Positions 49,181-59,094 of a stretch of DNA of 64,000 nt are shown here, in pieces. The stretch covers positions 1 to 64,000 of the forward strand of contig JAQBVG010000002.1 in the NCBI GenBank assembly GCA_027623655.1. The letters are read 5' to 3'. A model generated the notes under the pieces. The model was given only the letters and a program-made list of their open reading frames with translations, did not search any database and had not been told where the DNA came from. A program made the translations under genes and the position numbers. The stretch's first letter is position 1; every line of letters begins with the position of its first letter. The stretch is from Chloroflexota bacterium. Lineage in GTDB: Bacteria > Chloroflexota > Dehalococcoidia > Lucifugimonadales > Lucifugimonadaceae.

Positions 49181-49955
49181 CGAAAATATAACAGAAGAAG
49201 CAGTAGCCAAGAAAAAGCCCGCTGTAAAGGCGAAGGCTGCGGCTAAGAAGTCGGCTGCCAGGAAGCCTGCGGCGAAAAAGGCCGCGGCCGAGAAACCCGC
49301 TGCGGTTTCGGCGACGCCAGCTGCCAGTGAAAAAGTCGCGTCTGCGACGAAGTCACCGACAAAAACTGCGCGGCCGGAAATTGCTGTCCGCGTCCCACGT
49401 ATGAAACAGATTTACCGGGACGAAGTCGCCGAAGTTCTAAAGCGTGAGTTCGGCTATAAGAACCCGATGCAGATCCCGACGATCGAAAAGATCACGTTGA
49501 ACATCGGACTTGGCGAAGCTCTCGACAGCAACTCGGCCGTAGGTGCCGCTACCGGAGACCTTCAGAAGATTTCCGGTCAGAAACCCACGGAAAATCGTGC
49601 CAGGGTATCGATTGCGAACTTCAAATTGCGTGAAGGATCGGTGATCGGCACGTCGGTAACTCTTCGTGGAAGGCGCATGTGGCAGTTCCTTGATCGTTTG
49701 GTGAACATCACCCTTCCTCGGACACGTGACTTCCGCGGCATCAGTCGAACAGCGTTTGACGGACGCGGGAACTATTCCCTGGGTATGCGAGATCAGTCGA
49801 CTTACCCGGAGATTGACTACAATGAAATTGACAGGATGCGAGGTATGCAGGTGACCATAGTCACATCTGCACGCACCGACGAAGAGGGACGGCGACTCCT
49901 CGAGTTGCTCGGCATGCCGTTCATGCACGTTGATGAACCCGTTGCCACTTACTAA
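49164..49955 (+). CDS. rplE: 50S ribosomal protein L5 with Ala/Lys-rich N-terminal extension (~79 aa)
   Basis: Core [40 protein letters not shown] from codon 80; open GTG-initiated extension [32 protein letters not shown]. Confidence 0.93.
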   Translation: MANAPDENITEEAVAKKKPAVKAKAAAKKSAARKPAAKKAAAEKPAAVSATPAASEKVASATKSPTKTARPEIAVRVPRMKQIYRDEVAEVLKREFGYKNPMQIPTIEKITLNIGLGEALDSNSAVGAATGDLQKISGQKPTENRARVSIANFKLREGSVIGTSVTLRGRRMWQFLDRLVNITLPRTRDFRGISRTAFDGRGNYSLGMRDQSTYPEIDYNEIDRMRGMQVTIVTSARTDEEGRRLLELLGMPFMHVDEPVATY

Positions 49956-49975
49956 TTTGTTTGGAGTTATTTGTA

Positions 49976-50281
49976 TTGGCTAAAAAGTCGATGATCGAAA
50001 GAGAAAAACGTCGCCAGAAGATGGTGGATGCTTACGCCGACCAGCGCAAAGAATTGCGCGGTATTTCGATCAACATCAATCGAACATCCGACGAAAGGTT
50101 CAGCGCCCGCCAGAAACTGGCGAGTCTGCCAAAGAGTTCTTCCAAAAACCGTCTCCGCAACCGTTGTGCTGTAACGGGACGACCCCGGGGCTACATGCGC
50201 TTCTTTGGCCTTTCAAGAATCAAATTTCGCGACCTTGCGTTGAAGGGCGAACTGCCCGGAATTCGCAAGGGAAGCCTGTAA
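49976..50281 (+). CDS. rpsN: 30S ribosomal protein S14, Cys-less long form
   Basis: TTG start MAKKSMIEREKRRQKMV; NRCAVTGRPRGYMRFFGLSRIKFRDLALKGELPGIRKGSL, no CxxC zinc motif. Confidence 0.96.
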   Translation: MAKKSMIEREKRRQKMVDAYADQRKELRGISININRTSDERFSARQKLASLPKSSSKNRLRNRCAVTGRPRGYMRFFGLSRIKFRDLALKGELPGIRKGSL

Positions 50282-50316
50282 CAGAAGTTATCTAACTAAC
50301 AAGAGAATCGATCAAG

Positions 50317-50718
50317 GTGCCAGTAACAGATCCTATAGCCGACATGATCACCAGAATCCGCAACGCGGTGCAGGTGCGACATGAGTCCGTCGACGTTCCA
50401 GCGTCTCGGATGAAGTCTTCCCTTTTGAAGCTCCTTTCCGAAGAGGGTTTTATTGAAGGTTTCTCAGTAAGCGAAGAAGACTCGATCGAGAAAAACATGG
50501 AAGTCCGACTTCGCTATTACGAAGACAAAACCCCTGTTATCCAGGGGCTCAAGCGAGTCAGCAAACCCGGTCTCAGGGTTTATGTTGGCAAGAACGAAGT
50601 GCCCAGGTATTTCGGAGGTCTCGGTGTCGCGTTCATGTCGACATCTAAGGGTGTAATGACTGGTCAACAGGCTCGTCGACAGGGCGTTGGTGGAGAGTTG
50701 CTTTTCTACGTCTGGTAG
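50317..50718 (+). CDS. rpsH: 30S ribosomal protein S8
   Basis: PVTDPIADMITRIRNAVQVRHESVDVPASRMKSSLLKLL; C-terminal GVGGELLFYVW; GTG start. Confidence 0.97.
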   Translation: MPVTDPIADMITRIRNAVQVRHESVDVPASRMKSSLLKLLSEEGFIEGFSVSEEDSIEKNMEVRLRYYEDKTPVIQGLKRVSKPGLRVYVGKNEVPRYFGGLGVAFMSTSKGVMTGQQARRQGVGGELLFYVW

Positions 50719-50768
50719 AACCGCAGTGATCCTTATTAGTAATTCGTATTAACGAGAGAAGATCTAAA

Positions 50769-51317
50769 GTGTCTCGAATAGGTAGAGCCCCGATAACTGT
50801 TCCGAGTGGAGTCGATGTGAAAATCGACGGCACAACGGTCACGATCAAAGGCAAAGTTGGTGAGCAGTCACGAACCTTACCAGCGACGATGAAGATCGTC
50901 CTGAAAGACGGCGTTATTACAGTGGCCCGCCCCAGTGACGAGCCAGATCAACGCGCTCTTCACGGTCTGACCCGCAGCCTGTTGCAAAACATGGTGGTCG
51001 GAGTATCGGACGGCTTTTCGAAGCGACTTGAACTCATTGGCACCGGTTACCGGGTCCAGCAGAAGGGCAAGGCGCTGGAGATCAACGTTGGCTACTCGCA
51101 TTCAATCGATATTTTGCCGATGGGTGACAACACACTGGCTGCGGAAGGTCAGACTTTCGTCGTTGTGAGCGGACCTAGCAAGGAAGATGTGGGCGAGCAG
51201 TCTGCTCGGATACGCAAGCTACGAAAGCCGAATCCGTACACAGGCAAAGGTATTAAGTACTCGGATGAGGTAATTCGCCGCAAAGCTGGTAAGACAGCCG
51301 TAGGCTCCGGTAAGTAA
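50769..51317 (+). CDS. rplF: 50S ribosomal protein L6
   Basis: [65 protein letters not shown]. Confidence 0.98.
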   Translation: MSRIGRAPITVPSGVDVKIDGTTVTIKGKVGEQSRTLPATMKIVLKDGVITVARPSDEPDQRALHGLTRSLLQNMVVGVSDGFSKRLELIGTGYRVQQKGKALEINVGYSHSIDILPMGDNTLAAEGQTFVVVSGPSKEDVGEQSARIRKLRKPNPYTGKGIKYSDEVIRRKAGKTAVGSGK

Positions 51318-51319
51318 AT

Positions 51320-51673
51320 ATGGGTAACAGGAAGTACGACACACGAAAACGGTGGATCAGGCACAGGCGCGTGCGAAAAACGGTGCGCGGCGTTGCCGAT
51401 CGACCTCGGCTCGCTGTATTTCGCAGCAGCAGCCACATCTATGCCCAGGTTATCGATGACGATCGCGGTCACACGCTGGCGTCGGCTGCTTCACTGGCGC
51501 TTGAAAACACTGACACTAAAACTGCAGCGGCAAAGGCCGTTGGTGAGGCGGTTGCCCGGAAGGCGTTGGCGGCCGGAGTTACCAGGGTCGTTTTTGATCG
51601 CGGTGGCTACAAATATCACGGTAGAGTGAAGGCGTTGGCTGATGCCGCACGCTCAGAAGGACTTAGCTTCTAG
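51320..51673 (+). CDS. rplR: 50S ribosomal protein L18
   Basis: [59 protein letters not shown]. Confidence 0.97.
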   Translation: MGNRKYDTRKRWIRHRRVRKTVRGVADRPRLAVFRSSSHIYAQVIDDDRGHTLASAASLALENTDTKTAAAKAVGEAVARKALAAGVTRVVFDRGGYKYHGRVKALADAARSEGLSF

Positions 51674-52390
51674 ATGGTCACGACTCAGAACGGATCTTTC
51701 GAAGATTCACGCGACAGCGGCAACGAAGATAGTGACGGTGGTCGCAGCTTTGCCGGCAGGCGTGGCTCCGGCGGTGGTCGTGGCCCTGGCGGTCCCGGTG
51801 GCCGGGGTGGTCGCGGGTCTGGTGGCAGTTCCCGAGACTCAGGTGGGCCCGGCGGTGAACGCCGAGGTCGTCGCCCGAGGCGCGAGGACGAAGACTCGGG
51901 TCTTGTCGAACGCGTTGTGAAAATCCGAAGAGTGTCCAAGGTCGTTAAGGGTGGTCGCCACCTGACATTTAATGCGATGGTCGTTGTTGGCGATGGTAAT
52001 GGCAACGTAGGTGCTGCGCTCGGCAAAGCCGGGGCAGTGCCGGACGCCGTTCGCAAAGGTACGTCGTACGCCAAAAAAGAGATGAGGCACGTAGCTCTCC
52101 GTGGATCGACGATTCCGCACGAAATCACGATGAAATTCTCGGGCGCCAGAGTGCTATTGAAGCCGGCCGCTCCCGGAACTGGCGTGATCGCCGGTGGTGG
52201 AGTTCGCGCTGTGATGGAAGCAGTTGGCGTCAAGGATGTTCTTTCAAAGACATTCGGCTCACCCAACATCATCAATATCGTAAAAGCTACGCTGGCCGCA
52301 CTCGATCAACTCAGAGACCCGGCCGCTGCAATCGAGCGACGCAGGAACTTCGGTGTAGCTGCTGGCTCCACAAACGAAGCTACTTCGTAG
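51674..52390 (+). CDS. rpsE: 30S ribosomal protein S5 with Gly/Arg-rich N-terminal extension (~75 aa)
   Basis: Core LVERVVKIRRVSKVVKGGRHLTFNAMVVVGDGNGNVGAALGKA; extension [26 protein letters not shown]. Confidence 0.96.
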   Translation: MVTTQNGSFEDSRDSGNEDSDGGRSFAGRRGSGGGRGPGGPGGRGGRGSGGSSRDSGGPGGERRGRRPRREDEDSGLVERVVKIRRVSKVVKGGRHLTFNAMVVVGDGNGNVGAALGKAGAVPDAVRKGTSYAKKEMRHVALRGSTIPHEITMKFSGARVLLKPAAPGTGVIAGGGVRAVMEAVGVKDVLSKTFGSPNIINIVKATLAALDQLRDPAAAIERRRNFGVAAGSTNEATS

Positions 52391-52406
52391 AGACGTCAGG
52401 AACCAC

Positions 52407-52589
52407 ATGTCACAGTTACGCATTACACAAATTCGCAGCGCAATTGGCACCAGGCCAGTTCAACGAGCCACGTTGAAGGCCCTGGGACTCCACAGAATCC
52501 GCCATCAAGTTGTTCAAGACGACAATCCTGTAATACGCGGAATGATCAAAAGAGTCGTTCACATGGTTACAGTCGAAGACTCGAAGTAG
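52407..52589 (+). CDS. rpmD: 50S ribosomal protein L30
   Basis: LRITQIRSAIGTRPVQRATLKALGLHRIRHQVVQDDNPVIRGMIKRVVHMVTVE. Confidence 0.96.
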   Translation: MSQLRITQIRSAIGTRPVQRATLKALGLHRIRHQVVQDDNPVIRGMIKRVVHMVTVEDSK

Positions 52590-52653
52590 CCATTTCCGTT
52601 GTGGGGCGGTTCGATCTGCCCCGGCACCAGCAATTAAGTAAAAACACGAAACA

Positions 52654-53139
52654 ATGCCCGGACTTCATCAACTCAAATCACACAAAAATGCCAACAGGGA
52701 CCGCAAGCGCGTAGGCCGCGGTAACGGTTCCGGCACAGGCACCTACTCCGGTCGAGGTTCCAAGGGCCAGAAACAACGCGGGAGCGTTCCGTTCCTGTTT
52801 GAAGGTGGACAGCTACCGCTTATCAAACGGCTGCCTCACATGCGTGGCTTCACGAACATATTCAGGGTTGAAACTGCCGCTGTGAACATCGCCTCGCTCG
52901 AAGGGCTGAAAAGCGGCTCTGCAGTAACTCCGGAATCGCTCATAGAAGCGCGCTTGATCCACAAGAAGGACCAGCGAGTCAAGATCCTGGGTAACGGCGA
53001 TTTGACCAAAAAGTTAACTGTTTCGGCCCACGCCTTCAGCAAATCAGCGAGAGCGAAAATAGAGTCCGCTGGCGGCAGCGTAGTAGTTATCGACGCCCCC
53101 GATTCTGACAAGGTCTTGAAGTCCGAATCGGCTGAATAA
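52654..53139 (+). CDS. rplO: 50S ribosomal protein L15
   Basis: RKRVGRGNGSGTGTYSGRGSKGQKQR; FEGGQLPLIKRLPHMRGF. Confidence 0.97.
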   Translation: MPGLHQLKSHKNANRDRKRVGRGNGSGTGTYSGRGSKGQKQRGSVPFLFEGGQLPLIKRLPHMRGFTNIFRVETAAVNIASLEGLKSGSAVTPESLIEARLIHKKDQRVKILGNGDLTKKLTVSAHAFSKSARAKIESAGGSVVVIDAPDSDKVLKSESAE

Positions 53140-53141
53140 GT

Positions 53142-54497
53142 ATGACCCAGGCCAAACAAACATCTGAATCTGCGGTACCTGCGCTTTTCCGTGCTGCAGC
53201 AGATGCATGGCGCATTCCGGATCTAAGATTCAGAATTCTCTTCACGCTGGGGATTCTCATCCTCTTCAGGTTCTTCGCTCACGTTCCTGTGCCGGGTGTC
53301 GATCGGGAAGCACTTGCGGCCGCTTTCGAAGCGAACCCCTTGCTCGGATTCCTGGACCTGTTTTCTGGCGGTGCACTTCGAAATCTTTCGATAGCCGCCC
53401 TGGGCGTTTACCCGTATATCACAGCGTCGATTATTCTCCAGATACTGACGCCAATCATCCCCACGCTCAAAAACCTTTCACAGGAAGGTGAGGGCGGCCG
53501 CCAGGCCATCAATCGGTACACTCACTACCTGACTGTCCCGCTCGCTTTCCTGCAGGGTTACGGCCAACTGAACCTGTTCGCTGGCGGATTCGTGTCGCAC
53601 AGCGGTCCCGCGATCAGCGGTATCGGACTCGGTTCAGACACGCTGAACACCCTGGCAATCCTCACTGCCATGACAGCCGGAACGATGCTTCTTGTCTGGA
53701 TGGGCGAGCTTGTGACTGAGAAGGGTATCGGCAACGGGATATCGTTGATCATATTTGCCGGTATCGTTTCGACTTTGCCGCAGGTAGTTGGCCAGTTGTG
53801 GCTGCTCCGCGACCAGGTTTTCCAGGTCGGCATGCTGATATTTATTGCGATCGCCATCGTTTACCTCATTGTTTATTTCGCTGAAGCGCAGAGGAGAATT
53901 CCTGTCCAGTACGGCCGGAGTGTTTTCCGTGGCGGTCAGATGTACAGACAATCGGGCGCGACGCATATTCCGCTTCGCGTCAACGCAGCCGGAATGATCC
54001 CGCTAATCTTTGCGTTCTCGATCCTGATCCTGCCTTCCGTGATAGCCAGCTACTTCAATGACGGTTCAGGCGGTTTCATCGCCACCGTAGCCAGCTTCTT
54101 CCAGAACTCTTTCGGTCCCACCAGCACCATCTACTGGATAGCTGTGTTCCTGCTCGTCGTGATATTTACGTTCTTCTACACACTCGTGGTCCACAACCAG
54201 CAGAATCTTGCTGAAAACCTGCAAAAAAATGGCGGGTTCGTACCGGGAATTCGCCCCGGACCACCGACCAGGGTGTACCTGATGCGTGTCGTATTGAGAA
54301 TCACCTGGGGTGGTGCGCTCTTCCTTGGCTTCATCGCCATCATGCCGTTCCTCGCCCAGCTGGTAACGAATCTTCCAAACGCTACCACGATCATCCAGAG
54401 CACAAGTTTGCTCATCATGGTCGGCGTTGCTCTCGATACGATGCGACAGTTGGAATCGCAGCTCCTGATGCGTAACTACGAGGGATTCGTCCGCTAA
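53142..54497 (+). CDS. secY: Preprotein translocase subunit SecY
   Basis: DLFSGGALRNLSIAALGVYPYITASIILQILTPIIPTLKNLSQEGEGGR...TLVVHNQQNLAENLQKNGGFVPGIRPG. Confidence 0.98.
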   Translation: MTQAKQTSESAVPALFRAAADAWRIPDLRFRILFTLGILILFRFFAHVPVPGVDREALAAAFEANPLLGFLDLFSGGALRNLSIAALGVYPYITASIILQILTPIIPTLKNLSQEGEGGRQAINRYTHYLTVPLAFLQGYGQLNLFAGGFVSHSGPAISGIGLGSDTLNTLAILTAMTAGTMLLVWMGELVTEKGIGNGISLIIFAGIVSTLPQVVGQLWLLRDQVFQVGMLIFIAIAIVYLIVYFAEAQRRIPVQYGRSVFRGGQMYRQSGATHIPLRVNAAGMIPLIFAFSILILPSVIASYFNDGSGGFIATVASFFQNSFGPTSTIYWIAVFLLVVIFTFFYTLVVHNQQNLAENLQKNGGFVPGIRPGPPTRVYLMRVVLRITWGGALFLGFIAIMPFLAQLVTNLPNATTIIQSTSLLIMVGVALDTMRQLESQLLMRNYEGFVR

Positions 54498-54515
54498 CGA
54501 GCGGAACTGCAGAAC

Positions 54516-55175
54516 ATGCGCATCGTTCTATTAGGTCCGCCCGGCGCGGGCAAAGGCACACAGGCACGCCGACTCGCAGAGTCGACGGGTATGAACCATC
54601 TCTCGACCGGCGACATGCTTCGCGGCGAGGTGGCATCGGGCACAGAACTGGGATTGCTGGCGAAGTCGTACATGGACCGGGGTGATCTTGTCCCCGACTC
54701 GAATATCATCTCCATGATTCAAATCCACATCGGCGACCCGGCTGGGGTGTTGCTCGATGGTTTCCCGCGTACTGTCGTGCAGGCGGAAGCCCTCGACGAA
54801 GCACTAAAGCAAGCTGGTACTCCCATCGATAAAGTCGTACATATGTCAGTTGATACCGATGAATTGATCCGACGTCTTTCAAGCCGGGCACTGTGCACAG
54901 ATTGTCAGACTCCGTACAACCTGGAGTCGAGTCCACCTGCAGTACCCGGTAAATGTGACAGATGCGGCGGGGCAGTTGTAGTTCGAGATGATGACAAACC
55001 GGAAGCTGTTTCGAACCGGATGAACGTGTATCGACAACTCACTGAACCGGTGCTCCACTATTACAGGTCACGCGGCGATGTGGTCGAAATTGACGCTATC
55101 GGGACGCCTGACGAGGTTTTTGCAAAGCTTTCTCAGTCAATTGGTGCAGGCAATTCCGGCAGGCCGTCGAACTAA
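54516..55175 (+). CDS. adk: Adenylate kinase
   Basis: MRIVLLGPPGAGKGTQARRLAESTGMNHLSTGDMLR; DGFPRTVVQAEAL; C4 lid CTDCQTPYN...CDRCGG. Confidence 0.98.
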   Translation: MRIVLLGPPGAGKGTQARRLAESTGMNHLSTGDMLRGEVASGTELGLLAKSYMDRGDLVPDSNIISMIQIHIGDPAGVLLDGFPRTVVQAEALDEALKQAGTPIDKVVHMSVDTDELIRRLSSRALCTDCQTPYNLESSPPAVPGKCDRCGGAVVVRDDDKPEAVSNRMNVYRQLTEPVLHYYRSRGDVVEIDAIGTPDEVFAKLSQSIGAGNSGRPSN

Positions 55176-55211
55176 TTCCAAGATTGGGATATACTTAGGG
55201 GTGAATGTTCT

Positions 55212-56009
55212 TTGAGCGGTGAATCGACGCCCAGTTTCGCTCCGAGCGATAGACCGGCTCCGGGTGCCATGTTAAAGACGGCACGGGAGTTGGAAATTAT
55301 GCGCGAGGCGGGACGAATCGTCGCGTTTGCCGTCCGAAAATCGTTCGAAGCGTTGGAGCAGGGCATTACGACCCGTGAACTTGACGACATCGCTCGTCGG
55401 GCCATCGAGTCGGAAGGTGCGGTACCCGGATTTCTGGGACTTTACGGTTTCCCCGCAACAGCGTGTATATCGATAAATGAAGAGATTGTTCACGGAATAC
55501 CGGGTGACAGGGTCGTCCAGTCAGGCGATTTGGTGACACTGGACTGCGGTGCCGTGGTCGACGGGTACAACAGCGACCTTGCGGTAACGCAGGTTGCTGG
55601 TTCTTCAACAAGTGCGAAGGATGACCTGATCAACACCACCCGTGAGTCACTGAATAAGGGGATCGAAGCGGCCAGACCCGGTAACCGGGTAGGCGATATT
55701 TCAAACGCCGTCGAGAGCTATGTGCTCCCGAAGTCTTATGAACTGGTACGAGAGTATGTAGGACACGGCATTGGCAGGAACTTGCACGAGCCGCCACAGG
55801 TGCCGAACTTTGGGCCAGCCGGCCAGGGTTTGGTACTGCGGCCGGGTCTGGTACTTGCGATAGAGCCAATGGTCAACGTTGGCAAATGGAAAACACGGAT
55901 GCTTGATGACGGATGGACCGTCGTCACCGAAGATGGTGCGCTTTCGTGCCACTTTGAGCACACCGTGGCGATAACGGAGGACGGACCGGCGGTTCTAACA
56001 GTTGAATAG
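55212..56009 (+). CDS. map: Methionine aminopeptidase type I (start may be the internal ATG 55269)
   Basis: ELEIMREAGRIVAFAVRKSFE; CISINEEIVHGIPGDRVVQSGDLVTLDCGAVVDGYNSDLAVT; GHGIGRNLHEPPQVPN. Confidence 0.95.
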   Translation: MSGESTPSFAPSDRPAPGAMLKTARELEIMREAGRIVAFAVRKSFEALEQGITTRELDDIARRAIESEGAVPGFLGLYGFPATACISINEEIVHGIPGDRVVQSGDLVTLDCGAVVDGYNSDLAVTQVAGSSTSAKDDLINTTRESLNKGIEAARPGNRVGDISNAVESYVLPKSYELVREYVGHGIGRNLHEPPQVPNFGPAGQGLVLRPGLVLAIEPMVNVGKWKTRMLDDGWTVVTEDGALSCHFEHTVAITEDGPAVLTVE

Positions 56010-56042
56010 CAACGAACAGAACACATAGGGACGTAAGATTAT

Positions 56043-56261
56043 TTGGCAAAAAAGGAAGCAATCGAAGTCGAAGGTCTGGTTAATGAGGCGTTACCTAACG
56101 CTTTCTTCAAGATCGAACTTCCTAACGGACACGAAGTTCTTGCGCATGCTTCGGGGAAGATTCGAAAGAACTTCATCCGAATCCTGCCAGGAGACAAGGT
56201 CCTGGTCGAGTTGTCGACCTACGACCTGACACGGGGTCGGATTACATACCGGTTCAAGTAA
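56043..56261 (+). CDS. infA: Translation initiation factor IF-1
   Basis: [73 protein letters not shown] start. Confidence 0.98.
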   Translation: MAKKEAIEVEGLVNEALPNAFFKIELPNGHEVLAHASGKIRKNFIRILPGDKVLVELSTYDLTRGRITYRFK

Positions 56262-56290
56262 CCGCCACCAGAGACGAACAGAGTCAGATC

Positions 56291-56407
56291 ATGAAAGTAA
56301 AAGCATCGGTCAAGGCAAAGCATCCCGGAAGCAAAATCGTCCGTCGGAAGGGCCGCGTCTACGTAATCAACAAACTGACCCCACGCCTCAAAGCGCGGCA
56401 GGGCTAG
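56291..56407 (+). CDS. rpmJ: 50S ribosomal protein L36, Cys-less (C-) form
   Basis: Translated by hand: [38 protein letters not shown]; absent from the ORF track because of length. Confidence 0.95.
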   Translation: MKVKASVKAKHPGSKIVRRKGRVYVINKLTPRLKARQG

Positions 56408-56432
56408 TCGAACAACAGGAGAAATCGTCCTT

Positions 56433-56816
56433 ATGGCGATCATCGCCGGCGTAAATATTCCGGATAATCAGAGACTCGAAATCGCACTGACGTCAATCTA
56501 TGGCATCGGTCGGACCACATCGAAGAAGATCGTGGACGACGTGGGCATGGAAGACACTACTCGCGTTCGGGATCTATCTGAAGAGGACCTGGCTCGAGTG
56601 CGAAGTGCCGTCGACAGGAGTGGCCTGTTGATCGAAGGTGATCTTCGCAGAGAGACCCAGTTGAACATCCGGCGGCTCACGGACATTCAAACTTACCGTG
56701 GAATTCGCCACCGCCGTGGTCTGCCCGTGCGCGGACAGCGAACGAAAACGAACGCCCGGACCAAGCGTGGTCGCCGTCAGACGGTCGCCGGCAGGAAACG
56801 GGTATCGGCCGGTTAG
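56433..56816 (+). CDS. rpsM: 30S ribosomal protein S13
   Basis: [52 protein letters not shown]. Confidence 0.98.
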   Translation: MAIIAGVNIPDNQRLEIALTSIYGIGRTTSKKIVDDVGMEDTTRVRDLSEEDLARVRSAVDRSGLLIEGDLRRETQLNIRRLTDIQTYRGIRHRRGLPVRGQRTKTNARTKRGRRQTVAGRKRVSAG

Positions 56817-56909
56817 GCCAGTACAGGCTTACGCACGGTACACCCGAACTATTTGACACCAATTTTGACCGAATTCGTCGTATAGGGAAAACAAGATAAA
56901 GAAAGAACT

Positions 56910-57293
56910 ATGCCAAGGCAGCGAACACGAAAGCGCGAGAAAAAATTTGTCCCACAGGGCAAGGCTTACATCAGCGCGACATTTAACAACACGCTCATTT
57001 CGTTGACCGACCCACAGGGCAACGTAATTTCGCAGAGCAGCGCGGGTGCCATGGGCTTCCGCGGCTCCAGAAAGTCAACAGCTTTCGCAGCTCAGCGTGC
57101 CGGTGAAACGGCAGCGCGGACGGCCATCGAACACGGGCTTAAAACGGTGAACGTCATGGTCAAAGGTCCGGGTTCAGGTCGTGAGGCCGCAATACGAGCA
57201 ATCCAGGGTGCGGGGATCCGGGTCATCTCCATAAGAGACGTGACACCTGTCCCCCACAATGGCTGTCGACCACCAAAGAAGCGTCGAGTTTAG
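56910..57293 (+). CDS. rpsK: 30S ribosomal protein S11
   Basis: [61 protein letters not shown]. Confidence 0.98.
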   Translation: MPRQRTRKREKKFVPQGKAYISATFNNTLISLTDPQGNVISQSSAGAMGFRGSRKSTAFAAQRAGETAARTAIEHGLKTVNVMVKGPGSGREAAIRAIQGAGIRVISIRDVTPVPHNGCRPPKKRRV

Positions 57294-57396
57294 AAACCGT
57301 CATCCATCGGGTACTGCGCTTTGCCAGACAGTTATCCGTATCGGTCGACACCAACAAGTTATGAAAACAAGCCAAGACGAGTAACCAGGAAACTAG

Positions 57397-58023
57397 ATGG
57401 CACGGTACACCGGACCTAAATGCAAGAACTGCCGACGCTTCGGAATGAAGCTCTGTTCGCGTCCTTCAGGCAAATGTGCGTGGGAGCGACGTAAGAGCTC
57501 GCCAGGTGACAAGTCGACACAGCAGCGTCGCCGACGGATTTCCGAATACGGTACGCAGTTGCGAGAAAAACAGAAAGCACGCGCAATTTATGGCGTGTTG
57601 GAACGGCAATTTCTCAACTACTACAAAAAAGCGAGTCGACTGGAAGGTGTCACGGGCGACCGTCTGCTCCAGTTGCTTGAGACCCGATTGGACAACGTTG
57701 TCTACCGGCTCGGATTTGCCGATTCCCGACCACAATCCCGTCAGATCGTCAGTCACGGTCACATCAGGGTGAACGGAAAAAATGTGAACATTCCTTCGTA
57801 CCAGGTGAAAGCGGGAGACCGCATAAGCTGGCGCGACAGGTCCAGGGAAACCGGACTGTTCGAGATCGTTTCTGCCGGCATGGGTGCTAATTCAATAGTC
57901 CCGAGCTGGCTCAATGTCGATTCAGAAAAAGCGATCGGCGAAGTCGTAACGCTGCCAAAGCCAAACGACGTCGAACTCAGTATCGATACACGTCAAATAG
58001 TGGAGTATTACTCCAGGAGGTAG
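57397..58023 (+). CDS. rpsD: 30S ribosomal protein S4 (with 4-Cys cluster)
   Basis: MARYTGPKCKNCRRFGMKLCSRPSGKCAWERR; EYGTQLREKQKARAIYGVLERQF; VSHGHIRVNGKNVNIPSYQVK. Confidence 0.98.
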   Translation: MARYTGPKCKNCRRFGMKLCSRPSGKCAWERRKSSPGDKSTQQRRRRISEYGTQLREKQKARAIYGVLERQFLNYYKKASRLEGVTGDRLLQLLETRLDNVVYRLGFADSRPQSRQIVSHGHIRVNGKNVNIPSYQVKAGDRISWRDRSRETGLFEIVSAGMGANSIVPSWLNVDSEKAIGEVVTLPKPNDVELSIDTRQIVEYYSRR

Positions 58024-58032
58024 TTCGCGCCG

Positions 58033-59094
58033 ATGCTCGAACGAATGTACGGCATTACTCCTCACGAAGAGTTGCCACCACCGGTTCCAGAGGTCCCTGA
58101 CCTCTCAATATCAATCCAGGAAAACGAAGAGACCTACGGCCGTTTCGTCGCAGAGCCGCTTGAACGCGGTTGGGGTGTCACTATTGGCAACCCGCTGCGA
58201 CGATCGTTGCTCAATTCCCTCTCCGGAACCGCCATTACCTGGGTCAAGATCGACGGCGTGCTCCACGAGTACTCGTCCGTAAAGAACATGCGCGAAGAGG
58301 TCGTCGAATTCCTGCTCAATGTCAAGGGTATTCGGTTGCGCTCTCTCGCCAATCGTCCCGGTCGACTTCGTCTCGAGGTCGATGGCGAGGGTGAGGTTCG
58401 GGCTGGCGACATAATGGCAACTGCCGATTTCGAGATCGTCAACCCGGAACATCATCTCGCGACTCTCGATAATCCTGCCGCGCGACTCTCTGTCGAATTC
58501 AACGTCGAACAGGGCGTCGGTTACGAACCGGCAAGCCACGAAGACGGGCTGCCGATCGGTGTTCTGCCGGTCGATGCGATCTACACGCCCGTCCGCAAGG
58601 CGAACTTCTCGGTCGAGGCGACCCGCGTCGGCCAGCGATCCGATCTCGAACGACTGGTCGTTGAAGTATGGACCGACCGGACGATTACGCCGCTTGATGC
58701 GGTCCAGTCAGCCGGAAAATTGCTGTCGGAAAGATTTTTCCTGTTCACCCGTCTCGATAAGGAGCCGGATCCAGTAGACAGGCCAGGTTCTGAAATCAAC
58801 GTCACGTCAGAGGTGTTCAACACGCTGGTCGAGACACTGGCACTTTCAGCCAGGACACTCAACTGCCTGAAGCGCGCCGGGATCAATCGGGTCGGCGAGG
58901 TTCTGCAGATGCCGAAGGGCGATCTTCTGAAGATTCGAAACTTCGGACAGAAGTCTCTCGACGAACTGTACGACAAACTTGCCGAACGAGACTTCCTGCC
59001 CCAGGACAGCCCGGAAGACGATGTAGATCTCGATTCGGAAGACGACGATCTCGATGATTTGGACGATCTGGAGGACGAGACCAGTGAGGCATAA
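58033..59094 (+). CDS. rpoA: DNA-directed RNA polymerase alpha subunit with acidic C-terminal tail
   Basis: RFVAEPLERGWGVTIGNPLRRSLLNSLSGTAIT; NCLKRAGINRVGEVLQMPKGDLLKIRNFGQKSLDEL; tail DDVDLDSEDDDLDDLDDLEDETSEA. Confidence 0.98.
   Translation: MLERMYGITPHEELPPPVPEVPDLSISIQENEETYGRFVAEPLERGWGVTIGNPLRRSLLNSLSGTAITWVKIDGVLHEYSSVKNMREEVVEFLLNVKGIRLRSLANRPGRLRLEVDGEGEVRAGDIMATADFEIVNPEHHLATLDNPAARLSVEFNVEQGVGYEPASHEDGLPIGVLPVDAIYTPVRKANFSVEATRVGQRSDLERLVVEVWTDRTITPLDAVQSAGKLLSERFFLFTRLDKEPDPVDRPGSEINVTSEVFNTLVETLALSARTLNCLKRAGINRVGEVLQMPKGDLLKIRNFGQKSLDELYDKLAERDFLPQDSPEDDVDLDSEDDDLDDLDDLEDETSEA

Noticed and set aside
51685-52275. Minus-strand 196-aa Pro/Arg-rich ORF
   Set aside because: Antisense of the Gly/Arg-rich rpsE; a GC-rich artefact.
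56853-56886. TTGACA...TATAGG as a promoter before rpsK
   Set aside because: The spacer is 22 nt, outside the normal sigma70 range.
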